From DATFJT01 sp965230755 (GTDB lineage Bacteria; Bacteroidota; Bacteroidia; Chitinophagales; Saprospiraceae), in contig CBDDLT010000015.1 of NCBI GenBank assembly GCA_965230755.1, forward strand, positions 124,001 to 188,000: DNA of 64,000 nt. The letters are read 5' to 3'. Below the pieces are notes generated by a model. The model was not told where the DNA came from. It saw only the letters and a list, made by a program, of their open reading frames with translations, and ran no database searches. Shown piece by piece: positions 27,808 through 36,029 of the stretch (positions within the stretch are counted from its first letter, which is position 1; every line of letters starts with the position of its first letter). A program made the translations under genes and the position numbers.

Positions 27808-28959
27808 TTACTTGACGATCATGCTTTGATAAAGTCCCTCCATTCTCTCTACAAAACATTTTTGGCTGTAGTTTTTTATCGTGTATTCTCGAATATGAGT
27901 TGGGTCAAAATTCTCATAGTTATTGACCACTTCAATCATATTTTCCGCCATTTGTTCTATATTTCCCGGTTCTACTATTCTGCCTAAACTAGGATCCGTA
28001 ATAACATCGTCCGGTCCTCCGCTGGAAGTAGCAACAACAGGAAGTCCACAAGAAAGTGCTTCCGGCACAACAATACCAAAGGGTTCATAGTGAGAGCCCA
28101 TCACAAAGGCGTGGTAACTGCCTAATTTTTTGGCGATATAGTCTTTGGATTTGGATCCGTGGAAAAATACATTTTCACTAAGTTCCAATAATTTTACTAG
28201 CTGCTTTAAGTTAGACTCTTCAGGTCCATCCCCAATGATGTGTAGTTCAATGGAAGAATAAGAGGTCTTGGTCCTAAGCAATATTCTAAACGCCTCCAAT
28301 ACATCCTGAAACCCTTTGTGTTTAAGCAGAAAACCTGTGGCAACCCATCTAAAAACATCATTATTCTTGTCATGATGAAGAACAAATTCATCAGTCTCCA
28401 CAGGGTTAAAGAAGCGAATAAGTCGATTGGCATGTGGTCTGAGAGCCTCTTCCATTTTTGAACTAATCGCTACAGTACAATCAGTCTTTTCCGCTGCTCT
28501 CCTTATTCGACCTAATACTTTTTCATCTCCTTTTTTCTTTGAGAGAAGAGCACTTGATTGCTCTGTATAGACAATGGGAATGACGACTGTAAGAGAGGTG
28601 GCCGCCAAAGCTGCGGGATAAATATGAGCATGAATTAAGTCAGGCGTTCCATGTTGTCGCACATATTCCTTGTACAATTGCCTGATTTGTTGCTGATAAG
28701 CCCAAAGTCCAACATTCGAAGAAACAGGTAAGAATTTCCCTTTGTTACTGATTACTCTAATCTTATCTGAGAGTGTAAATGCGGATGATAGATTGATCAG
28801 ATTCTTATAGTAATATTGATAGGACTCTGCCAGTATTGCTCCATACTGAATATCTCCCCCTCCGTACCGAATTAGGGATTGAAAAAAATCATAAATGAAA
28901 TCTCCGTGAAAAGGGTTGTCCGTCCTCGGAAACCAAGAAGGTATCTGAAGTACATGCAT
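27808..28959 (-). CDS. Glycosyltransferase family 4
   Basis: 383 aa. N-terminal motif IPSWFPRTDNPFHGDFIYDF is typical of GT4 enzymes with an N-terminal Rossmann acceptor domain. The donor domain has FRWVATGFLLKHKGFQDVLEA, ELHIIGDGPEESNLKQL and the E-x7-E region HYEPFGIVVPEALSCGLPVVAT, which is strongly conserved. Retaining sugar transfer from a nucleotide donor; substrate unknown. It is on the minus strand inside the polysaccharide cluster, with the YbjQ-like gene ending directly upstream (0-bp gap). Confidence 0.85.
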   Translation of the reverse strand: MHVLQIPSWFPRTDNPFHGDFIYDFFQSLIRYGGGDIQYGAILAESYQYYYKNLINLSSAFTLSDKIRVISNKGKFLPVSSNVGLWAYQQQIRQLYKEYVRQHGTPDLIHAHIYPAALAATSLTVVIPIVYTEQSSALLSKKKGDEKVLGRIRRAAEKTDCTVAISSKMEEALRPHANRLIRFFNPVETDEFVLHHDKNNDVFRWVATGFLLKHKGFQDVLEAFRILLRTKTSYSSIELHIIGDGPEESNLKQLVKLLELSENVFFHGSKSKDYIAKKLGSYHAFVMGSHYEPFGIVVPEALSCGLPVVATSSGGPDDVITDPSLGRIVEPGNIEQMAENMIEVVNNYENFDPTHIREYTIKNYSQKCFVERMEGLYQSMIVK

Positions 28960-29298
28960 TTATTCAGTGACTACCGCTGTTCCAATCACTGAGACCAATA
29001 TCATCAAACTATTGGTTCCTATGGGTTCGACGTCCATCTTTACTCCGAGAACAGCATTCGCTCCCATATCCAGAGCATTGTATTTCAGCTCTTCAATAGC
29101 AGTATTTTTTGCCTCGCGAAGAACATTCTCGAAACTCTGCGTTCGACCTCCGACGATATCTCTCATCGAAGTAAAAAAGTCTTTGACAATGTTCGAACCA
29201 ATAATGGTTTCACTTGCTACCAAACCTAAATATTTCTTTATCTTCCTACCTTCGATGGAGGATACACTGGCTAGAATGATTTCATTCTCGGGTATCAT
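28960..29298 (-). CDS. YbjQ-family (UPF0145) protein
   Basis: 112 aa. The family pattern is present: ETIIGSNIVKDFFTSMRDIVGGR, then ENVLREAKNTAIEELKYNA, DMGANAVLGVKMD and an Ile/Val-rich end (SLMILVSVIGTAVVTE). Known: members form pentameric rings and are sometimes called heavy-metal-binding, though function is unclear. Its stop codon abuts the start of the glycosyltransferase gene. Confidence 0.85.
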   Translation of the reverse strand: MIPENEIILASVSSIEGRKIKKYLGLVASETIIGSNIVKDFFTSMRDIVGGRTQSFENVLREAKNTAIEELKYNALDMGANAVLGVKMDVEPIGTNSLMILVSVIGTAVVTE

Positions 29299-29474
29299 AA
29301 TCCTTATTTTTACTTTTACAAATTAAAAAAATTCTGAAGTGATTTAAAAACTATATTGATTGTAGAAAACAAAGGCTTGATTATCAGAAAAAAGATGAAG
29401 TCAATGGCGATCAATGTTTTCTCAGCAGGCATTAAAATAGTTTTAAAAACACTTCAATAGTAAACATTATTGAA

Positions 29475-30866
29475 ATGCTTCGTTCCATTGCATGGAATAT
29501 ATTTGGATCGGCATCCCTAGTTCTAGTCAATTTGATTTTTGGAATTCTATTGGCTCGCTTGATCAATCCTATTCACTTCGGTAGTTTTGCCTTGATTGTC
29601 GCTCTACCCAGCATTTACAATGCACTTTTGTATTTTGTACTTAAGCACCATCTTATTCAATCCGATTCAGCTCTGGATTCTCTTCGGTCTACAGGAAGGC
29701 TGTATCAAAAGTTCCTCAGGGTATTTGAGCTCATTGCTTTAATCCTTTGTGCCGTACTTTGTTTGGTCCATGCACTTTCTTTTGAGTTGTTTTTAAGCAT
29801 TGTCCTCGTTCTAATTGGGCTGGAGTGTTTTGGTTTTTGGGCGTATAAGCAAATAGGCTTAGAATTAAAGGCGGACTATAAGAAAATATCCAACTATAGA
29901 CTGGGCGCAGCCGTCATAAGTGGTTTAATTGCATTGATCATGGCTTATTATGGCTTTGAACTTCTAGCTCTCGCTACCAGGTATTTGCTGAATTATCTAT
30001 TGCTCATGCTGTTCTATTACTCCATTCGATTCAAGCAACTCAAAATGCTTAGAACGGAGCAATTGATCAAGGACTTCAAGACAATGGGCATCTATCAGAG
30101 TTTCGAAATTATTGTCCAATACATTGATAACATTCTCATCGGAATCCAAATGGGAACGGCCAATCTGGCCTATTACAGTAAGTCCTATCAATTGTTTTCC
30201 AAACCGGTCGAATTACTGTCCGGAAAAGCCTTTGAAACACTTTTGCCACAGGTGTTTCGATTGGATCAAAAGGAAAGAGTGAGCATCTTATCCCAAATGT
30301 TCATCTTAATTCAGATTATCCAGGTTCCTATGTTAATTTTCATTGCCATTTATTCCAGAGAATTGATTGTTCTCATTTTAGGAAATAACTGGGAATCAGC
30401 CCATATAGCGGTTAGATGGTTTGCCTTAGCCAATATCATCAACTACCATCTACTTTTTTCGAATATTCTTCTCTCTATTCCAGATAACGACATGTTGAGA
30501 AAGATGGGAAATATCAAAAATGTTATGCTTCTGCTAGCCATCATTGTTGGTAGTTTCTTCAGTTTAAGAATCCTTGTTATCTGCTTTTTTATCGCTACAC
30601 TTTTTTCTAGTTTGGTTTTTCTGGTATACTTGGCTCAAAGCTATCTTTCCAAACAGCTAAGTCTTAATTTAATTCTGTACCCAATTGTATTAACTGGCTT
30701 ATCATACTTACTCAATTTCGCCTTTAGTGACCTATCCAATCCATATACCCTACTTATCACCCACTTCATGGCATCTTTATTGTTGATCTTAGTAGGCTTA
30801 TGGTTATACCGTAACAAGATCAAAGAACTCTTTCAATTGATCAAAATACTGGGCAATGCGCTATAA
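29475..30866 (+). CDS. Wzx-like polysaccharide flippase (MOP superfamily)
   Basis: 463 aa with about 12-14 hydrophobic helices. The N-terminus IAWNIFGSASLVLVNLIFGI and the repeat GIYQSFEIIVQYIDNILIG (second-half TM7 motif) match polysaccharide biosynthesis (PST/MOP) transporters such as WzxC/TuaB. Probably flips undecaprenyl-linked repeat units across the inner membrane. The downstream C5-epimerase-like gene overlaps by 11 bp, so the two are translationally coupled. Confidence 0.85.
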   Translation: MLRSIAWNIFGSASLVLVNLIFGILLARLINPIHFGSFALIVALPSIYNALLYFVLKHHLIQSDSALDSLRSTGRLYQKFLRVFELIALILCAVLCLVHALSFELFLSIVLVLIGLECFGFWAYKQIGLELKADYKKISNYRLGAAVISGLIALIMAYYGFELLALATRYLLNYLLLMLFYYSIRFKQLKMLRTEQLIKDFKTMGIYQSFEIIVQYIDNILIGIQMGTANLAYYSKSYQLFSKPVELLSGKAFETLLPQVFRLDQKERVSILSQMFILIQIIQVPMLIFIAIYSRELIVLILGNNWESAHIAVRWFALANIINYHLLFSNILLSIPDNDMLRKMGNIKNVMLLLAIIVGSFFSLRILVICFFIATLFSSLVFLVYLAQSYLSKQLSLNLILYPIVLTGLSYLLNFAFSDLSNPYTLLITHFMASLLLILVGLWLYRNKIKELFQLIKILGNAL

Positions 30867-31809
30867 GAGCCTGAATTATTACTATCATACAGCATGGCTG
30901 AGATTTTGGTCTGTGATATACCGTTTCCGAGAGAAAAACAAGGATCTGGAACATCAAATCGATCAATATACCGATTCTTACCAGTGGAAATACAACAGCA
31001 AATATCACTCCTTTCAACACTTCGAAAAACTTGAACAACTTCGTGCCTCATTGAAGTTTGACGCTAATAGTATAGCATTAACCAACTGTGATGTACCCGG
31101 AGAAATACTCAATCCATTGTTTCCGGCTTATTGGGCTCTGGCCAATTGGAATGAGTATATCCAGGATAAAGATCAGCCCGCACTTAATGCTTTCTTAATC
31201 AATGCCCATGAACTCATAAACATTTCAGAACCAAAAGAATTCGGGAGAATTCTGATTTATAATCAAAAGAATTCCAGATACGACACAAACGATCAGTGGT
31301 ATTCCGGAATAACCCAGGCGATGGCTTGCTCAACCATGATTCGACTATATGAATACACCAATGAACCCAAGCACTTAACATACGCTCAACAATTCCTGCA
31401 GGCTTGTTTACATCCGGTAGATCGAGGTGGAGTATTACTCGATAGTCCTTTCGGACCTTGGATTGAAGAGTACCCAGGCAAAAAAAATCCTTTGGTCCTG
31501 AATGGTTTTCTTTTCTGCATCATCGCCTTTATTGAATACCATTCTTTCTCTGAAGATGATCAATATTCGGAATTAGTGAATACACTCTGTCAATCATTAC
31601 TCAAGGCTCTACCCTATTATATCTTTCCAAAAGGAATCAAATACTGCCTGGATCAACAAAAAATATCCAATATCGAATACCAAGCCTTGTACATCAGTCA
31701 ATTCAGGCATCTACATGCCATCACTTCGCATTCTTTCTTTAAGGAATTAGGTCATCAACTGGACCAAAAAATGGATTGGAAGAGGTTCAATTCTTTTTAT
31801 CGGTATTAG
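30856..31809 (+). CDS. D-glucuronyl C5-epimerase-like protein
   Basis: 317 aa. The C-terminal two-thirds shows the pattern of the C5-epimerase C-terminal domain (PF06662): QWYSGITQAMACSTMIRLYE, then GGVLLDSPFGPWIEEYPGKK and LVLNGFLFCIIAFIEYH. Known: members convert D-glucuronate residues to L-iduronate in heparan-type glycans, and bacterial relatives are known. No signal peptide is visible, so it would act in the cytoplasm or be membrane-associated. Inference: the surface glycan made by this cluster contains uronic acid. It overlaps the flippase gene by 11 bp. Catalysis was not verified residue by residue. Confidence 0.7.
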   Translation: MRYKSLNYYYHTAWLRFWSVIYRFREKNKDLEHQIDQYTDSYQWKYNSKYHSFQHFEKLEQLRASLKFDANSIALTNCDVPGEILNPLFPAYWALANWNEYIQDKDQPALNAFLINAHELINISEPKEFGRILIYNQKNSRYDTNDQWYSGITQAMACSTMIRLYEYTNEPKHLTYAQQFLQACLHPVDRGGVLLDSPFGPWIEEYPGKKNPLVLNGFLFCIIAFIEYHSFSEDDQYSELVNTLCQSLLKALPYYIFPKGIKYCLDQQKISNIEYQALYISQFRHLHAITSHSFFKELGHQLDQKMDWKRFNSFYRY

Positions 31810-31830
31810 GTATTAGGAAAAAAACAAATC

Positions 31831-31853
31831 ATTATTAATTATTCATTTTTAAT
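31831..31853. repeat. AT-rich dispersed repeat, left half split by IS copy 2 (includes 9-bp TSD)
   Basis: ATTATTAATTATTC leads to the nine bases ATTTTTAAT (31845-31853), which recur at 33258-33266. This is the reverse complement of the duplicated 9-mer at IS copy 1. Confidence 0.8.
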
Positions 31854-31876
31854 CACTACTGTCCGGTAAAAAATGA

Positions 31877-31900
31877 GCAGGAGAGTTAAGAATCTCCTGC
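31877..31900 (+). promoter_or_regulatory. Hairpin just inside the IS left end, upstream of transposase
   Basis: GCAGGAGA (31877-31884) and TCTCCTGC (31893-31900) form a perfect 8-bp stem with an 8-nt loop, 44 bp before the transposase ATG. It could limit transposase expression from outside transcripts, as is known for other IS4-family elements. That role is inference. The same hairpin is in copy 1. Confidence 0.5.
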
Positions 31901-31943
31901 GGATGACGAAATTTGTAGTTCCTACACTCAAATTTTAGTCAAT

Positions 31944-33158
31944 ATGAACAAAGATCTAAATTTTACCGGACAGCCGATATTTTCTCAGCTGATTAGTTTA
32001 ATAAATAAATCAGAAATCTACCGACTAGCGAAGAAGTATAAGTCTGACCATTACACCAAGAAGTTTACTACCTACCATCATTTAACAACGATGTTATATT
32101 GCATTTTTCATAAATGCACTTCATTGCGTGAGGTGACAACGGGGATGCAGGCCTGTTTTCTTAAATTAAATCACCTCGGCATGAGTTACTGCCCTAGAAG
32201 GAGTACGCTTTCAGATGCCAATAGGGCTAGGAATGCACAAGTATTTGAGAAGATATATATGGATTTGTATGATCGTTTACACAAAAGTTTACCGGACAGC
32301 CGATTTAAAGAATCTTGGTTTTCTAAGCTTTATATTGCTGATTCAACTACTATAACTTTATTCAAAGAGATTTTAAAGAGTGCTGGAAATACTCCAGCTA
32401 ACGGAAGACGAAAAGGAGGAATGAAGGTGCATACCCTTATTAAAGCAGATCATGATGTACCCTGTTTAATTAAGATGACTTCAGCAGCTTCTCATGATGT
32501 AACTTTTATAAAAAACATGAAACTACCACAAGGATCAATCATAGTATTCGACAAGGGATATCTCAATTATTATCAATACGATTTATGGACTACTGAACAG
32601 GTGACATGGGTAACTAGAATGAGAAAGGACGCCAAGTTTGAAGTAACTGATCAATTTCAATTAACTGATGAACAAAGAAAAATGGGCATTATCGCTGATG
32701 AACAAATCATATTGGGACATACCTCTCATAATGATGTTACAAGAACTAAGGCCAGACTAATCACTTACTATGATCCTAAAAAAGATAAGATCTTCTATTT
32801 TATCACCAATAACATCGTTTTTCAAGCTCAAACAATCACGTTAATTTACAAGCACAGATGGCAAATAGAATTGTTATTTAAAAGAATAAAACAAGCTTAT
32901 CCTCTACAATACTTTTTGGGAGACAATGAAAACGCCATTAAAATACAGGTGTGGTGTGTCTTGATTGCTGATCTATTGATCAAATACCTAAAATCTAAGC
33001 TGAAAAGAAAGTGGGCCTATTCTAACCTTAGTTCCATGATAAGACTTCATCTGATGTCCTATATTCACATATTCAAGTTCCTGGAAAATCCAGACAAGGC
33101 TCTAATCAATAACTTACGCAGAAAACAAAATATCCCTAATCTATTTAGTTCAGCTTAA
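31944..33158 (+). CDS. IS4-family transposase, second copy
   Basis: 404 aa, identical in sequence to the protein at 9593-10807. The DDE residues and the YREK signature (YKHRWQIELLFKRIK) are intact, so this copy can be active. The first codons overlap an inverted copy of the terminal repeat core (TTTTACCGGACAG at 31961-31973), a possible site for transposase self-regulation. Confidence 0.95.
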   Translation: MNKDLNFTGQPIFSQLISLINKSEIYRLAKKYKSDHYTKKFTTYHHLTTMLYCIFHKCTSLREVTTGMQACFLKLNHLGMSYCPRRSTLSDANRARNAQVFEKIYMDLYDRLHKSLPDSRFKESWFSKLYIADSTTITLFKEILKSAGNTPANGRRKGGMKVHTLIKADHDVPCLIKMTSAASHDVTFIKNMKLPQGSIIVFDKGYLNYYQYDLWTTEQVTWVTRMRKDAKFEVTDQFQLTDEQRKMGIIADEQIILGHTSHNDVTRTKARLITYYDPKKDKIFYFITNNIVFQAQTITLIYKHRWQIELLFKRIKQAYPLQYFLGDNENAIKIQVWCVLIADLLIKYLKSKLKRKWAYSNLSSMIRLHLMSYIHIFKFLENPDKALINNLRRKQNIPNLFSSA

Positions 33159-33257
33159 TATCAGCGGCTATCATTTTAAATCTATAATATCCACCATTGA
33201 TAATCAACTAAATATCACTAATTTTAATCCTGTCCGACATTTAACCGGACAACAGTG

Positions 33258-33273
33258 ATTTTTAATTATCAAT
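33258..33273. repeat. Right TSD of IS copy 2, fused to the 3' end of hscA
   Basis: ATTTTTAATTATCAAT contains the right target duplication (33258-33266). The TTA at 33262-33264 is the hscA stop codon read on the minus strand, so the duplicated target carries the stop and the insertion left the protein intact. Confidence 0.75.
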
Positions 33274-35097
33274 CTTCTTTCCTTTTACAGCTTGAGCAAT
33301 ACTCTTCTCGAGCGCCAGATGTGCTAAGGGTTTGGAATACTCCGTTAACTGCTCCATCGAAGCATGAATAGTGTCTTTATCTCCAGATTCAATTTGCTTC
33401 TTCAATTCTTCCTTCATTTCCTCTAGTGTTCTGACTTGACCTTCTTCCAACCATGACTGATTCTGAACTAAGAATTTATCGGTTGATTGAACAATATTCT
33501 GCGCCTCAACCCTGGCTTCAATCAATGCCTTTTGTTTCATATCTTCACTGGCATGGGTGATCGACTCCTTCAGCATTTTGGCCATCTCTACTTCTGAGAT
33601 CCCATAGGCTGATTTGATTTCGAGAGATTGTTCTGTTCCTGATCGCAACTCTTTGGCATTGACTTTAAGAATACCATTTGCATCGAGTAAAAATTGAACC
33701 TCTATTTTAGGGATTCCAGCCGCCATAGGTGGGATATCTTTGAGGATAAACTCTCCTAGCTTTCTGTTATCTGAAACCAGGTTTCTCTCTCCCTGATACA
33801 CGGCAATCTTCAAATTCTTCTGACCATCAACCGAGGTAGTATACTGTCTGGCCAAACGAGTAGGTATCGTTGTATTTCTTGGAATTAATACATCCATCAG
33901 ACCACCAATTGTCTCTATACCCAAAGAAAGTGGTGTTACATCGAGCAACAATAAATCCTTTCTATTACCAGCAAGAATATCCGCCTGGATTGCCGCACCC
34001 AAGGCCACTACCTCATCCGGATTCAATGAAGTTTCAGGTTCGATGCCAAAAAAATCGCCAACCAACTTATTGACTAAAGGTACTCGGGTAGATCCTCCCA
34101 CCATTACGACATGGGTCAGATCCTCCTTCCCTATTTGAGCATCCTTCAACGCTTTTTTAGCTGATTCCAAAGTGTCTTCGATCAAAGGCCTGATGAGATC
34201 TTCGAAAACTCCTCTACTGATACTTATTGAATCTTTGCGATAGGTCGATTGGAATGCATTTTTGGAGCTCAAAGTCTTTTTAGCTTCTTCCGCCAACAGT
34301 CTTAACTCAGACATGACAACTTCCTCAAAGTTGTATTGCCCAATCCAATAATCTACAATCTTTTGATCGAAATCATCTCCTCCCAGATAAGTATTGCCAT
34401 GAGTACTGAGCACTTCAAAAATTCCATCATTGATATCTAATATGGAAAGGTCGAATGTTCCTCCACCCAAATCATAAACAGCGATTCTTTGTCCATCGGC
34501 AGCTTTATTTAAGCCATACGCAAGAGCTGCAGCTGTAGGTTCATTAATGATCCGCAAAACCTCCAGACCGGCCAACTTACCGGCATCTCTGGTCGCTTGC
34601 CTTTGAGAGTCATTAAAGTAGGCAGGAACCGTAATTACTGCTTTTTCTATTTCCGCACTTAGTAAGGTTTCGGCTTGCGCTTTTAATTCTTTCAATATCT
34701 CCGAAGAAATCTGGATAGGGTTAGAATAATTCGATCTCAACTTGATTTTCACCAGGGCATTTTCGTCGTCGTTGTACAATAGATATGGGTATTTCTCCTC
34801 TGGTTTTTCCAAATCTGTAAAACTCCTTCCCAGCAAGCGCTTCACCGAGAAAACAGTGTTTTCCGGTTCAGTTAGAAGAAATTTTCTGGCTTCATCTCCA
34901 ACGACAAATTTTCCCTGCTCCGTCCAATGCACGATGGACGGTACCAGGCTGCTACCAGTTTTACTCTGTATAGTGATCGGCCTGCCCTCCTTCATGTAGG
35001 CCACCAAACTATTCGTCGTTCCCAAGTCTATCCCAACGATATGCTTCTTCTGACGAGCTATGGTTCCTTCCTTTAAGTTGATCGAGATCCGAGCCAT
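33262..35097 (-). CDS. hscA: Hsp70-family Fe-S cluster assembly chaperone
   Basis: 611 aa. Hsp70 ATPase motifs: VGIDLGTTNSLVAYM, VPAYFNDSQRQATRDAGKLAG, IINEPTAAALAYGL, VYDLGGGTFDLSILD and VVMVGGSTRVPLVNKL. The substrate-binding part has LLLDVTPLSLGIETIGG and IPKIEVQFLLDANGILKVNA, closer to HscA than DnaK, with a C-terminal lid lacking the DnaK GG-rich tail and EEVD-like end. Role: Fe-S scaffold chaperone acting with an HscB-type partner (not in the window). The C-terminus and stop lie in an AT-rich repeat in which IS copy 2 has inserted. Confidence 0.83.
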   Translation of the reverse strand: MARISINLKEGTIARQKKHIVGIDLGTTNSLVAYMKEGRPITIQSKTGSSLVPSIVHWTEQGKFVVGDEARKFLLTEPENTVFSVKRLLGRSFTDLEKPEEKYPYLLYNDDENALVKIKLRSNYSNPIQISSEILKELKAQAETLLSAEIEKAVITVPAYFNDSQRQATRDAGKLAGLEVLRIINEPTAAALAYGLNKAADGQRIAVYDLGGGTFDLSILDINDGIFEVLSTHGNTYLGGDDFDQKIVDYWIGQYNFEEVVMSELRLLAEEAKKTLSSKNAFQSTYRKDSISISRGVFEDLIRPLIEDTLESAKKALKDAQIGKEDLTHVVMVGGSTRVPLVNKLVGDFFGIEPETSLNPDEVVALGAAIQADILAGNRKDLLLLDVTPLSLGIETIGGLMDVLIPRNTTIPTRLARQYTTSVDGQKNLKIAVYQGERNLVSDNRKLGEFILKDIPPMAAGIPKIEVQFLLDANGILKVNAKELRSGTEQSLEIKSAYGISEVEMAKMLKESITHASEDMKQKALIEARVEAQNIVQSTDKFLVQNQSWLEEGQVRTLEEMKEELKKQIESGDKDTIHASMEQLTEYSKPLAHLALEKSIAQAVKGKKIDN

Positions 35098-35153
35098 TAT
35101 TTTTAAAACTTTATATTTGACTAAGCTTAAATCCTAAGAATTGTTCAAAAGTG

Positions 35154-35930
35154 ATGGCAAATATCCAATTATTTGATAAATCTAAGCTGCTATATCTGTT
35201 TTTATTGGCATTTTTTATTTGCAATGCCTTAGTTGCCGAATTTATAGGGGTTAAAATCTTCTCTCTAGAGGAATCCTTGGGCCTAGAACCTTGGAACTGG
35301 AACCTTTTTGGCAATACTGGTTCGCTGAACTTCACAGCAGGAGTAATTCTCTGGCCCATAGTTTTTATTTTCACCGATATCATCAACGAGTATTTTGGTA
35401 AATCAGGGGTTAAAATCGCATCCTACCTGGCCGTTTTACTCATCTGCTATGCCTTTCTGAACATCTTCTTCGCCATCAATCTTAGCCCTGCAGACTGGTG
35501 GGTTACCGTCAATCAAGATAAAGGAGTCGACAACATGCAGTTGGCCTATCAATCCGTATTCGGTCAAAGTCTGTGGATCATCTTCGGATCTCTGGTCGCA
35601 TTTCTGGTAGGACAATTCATTGATGTTTTTGTATTTCAAAGAATCAAGAAGGCTACGGGAGATAAGCATTTGTGGCTAAGGGCCACCGGAAGTACCTTGG
35701 TATCTCAGTTTATTGACTCCTTCATAGTTCTATACATTGCCTTTGTCCTAGGACCTCAAAAATGGAGCATGAGTCTATTTCTCTCCATCGCACTATTAAA
35801 CTATGCCTATAAGTTCATCGTCGCTGTGGTATTAACACCCCTACTCTATCTGATTCATTTTGTTATCGACGGATGGTTGGGGAAGGAATTGGCAGAGGAG
35901 TTGAAGAGGGAGGCATTGTTGAAGGGGTAG
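35154..35930 (+). CDS. yhhQ: Queuosine precursor transporter (YhhQ/VUT family)
   Basis: About 258 aa from ATG 35154 (a GTG at 35151 also fits). Six hydrophobic segments with the VUT pattern: LLAFFICNALVAEFIGVKIF, GVILWPIVFIFTDIINEYFG and RATGSTLVSQFIDSFIVLYI. Known: imports 7-cyano-7-deazaguanine-type precursors for queuosine in tRNA. Divergent from hscA with 56 bp between start codons. Confidence 0.85.
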   Translation: MANIQLFDKSKLLYLFLLAFFICNALVAEFIGVKIFSLEESLGLEPWNWNLFGNTGSLNFTAGVILWPIVFIFTDIINEYFGKSGVKIASYLAVLLICYAFLNIFFAINLSPADWWVTVNQDKGVDNMQLAYQSVFGQSLWIIFGSLVAFLVGQFIDVFVFQRIKKATGDKHLWLRATGSTLVSQFIDSFIVLYIAFVLGPQKWSMSLFLSIALLNYAYKFIVAVVLTPLLYLIHFVIDGWLGKELAEELKREALLKG

Positions 35931-35932
35931 TC

Positions 35933-35962
35933 AATTAAAAATTATTTATTTTTAATAAAAAA
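35933..35962. repeat. AT-rich dispersed repeat / possible hairpin after yhhQ
   Basis: TCAATTAAAAATTATTTATT and TTTAATAAAAAAG follow the yhhQ stop. GTAGTC just before (at the stop codon) pairs with GACTAC at about 35967, so the whole could fold as a terminator. Confidence 0.4.
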
Positions 35963-36029
35963 GCGACTACATTCATCCATATTTTCTACCTTAGACTGTA
36001 TCTTTATTTTTTACTCAGTATACAAACAC

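Larger units (their letters stand above)
31854..33257 (+). mobile_element. IS4-family insertion sequence, copy 2 (1404 bp)
   Basis: Same length, ends and protein as the element at 9494-10897, in opposite orientation. The left end CACTACTGTCCGGT starts at 31854 and the right end (read on the minus strand) CACTGTTGTCCGGT starts at 33257. Target duplications of ATTTTTAAT are at 31845-31853 and 33258-33266. Within the left end, CTGTCCGGTAAAA (31859-31871) has perfect inverted copies at 31961-31973 (13 nt) and 32288-32299 (12 nt). Confidence 0.93.

Noticed and set aside
9485..33266. Composite transposon made of the two IS copies
   Set aside because: Each copy has its own 9-bp duplication on both sides, and the enclosed genes are housekeeping and polysaccharide genes. 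Independent insertions explain this better.
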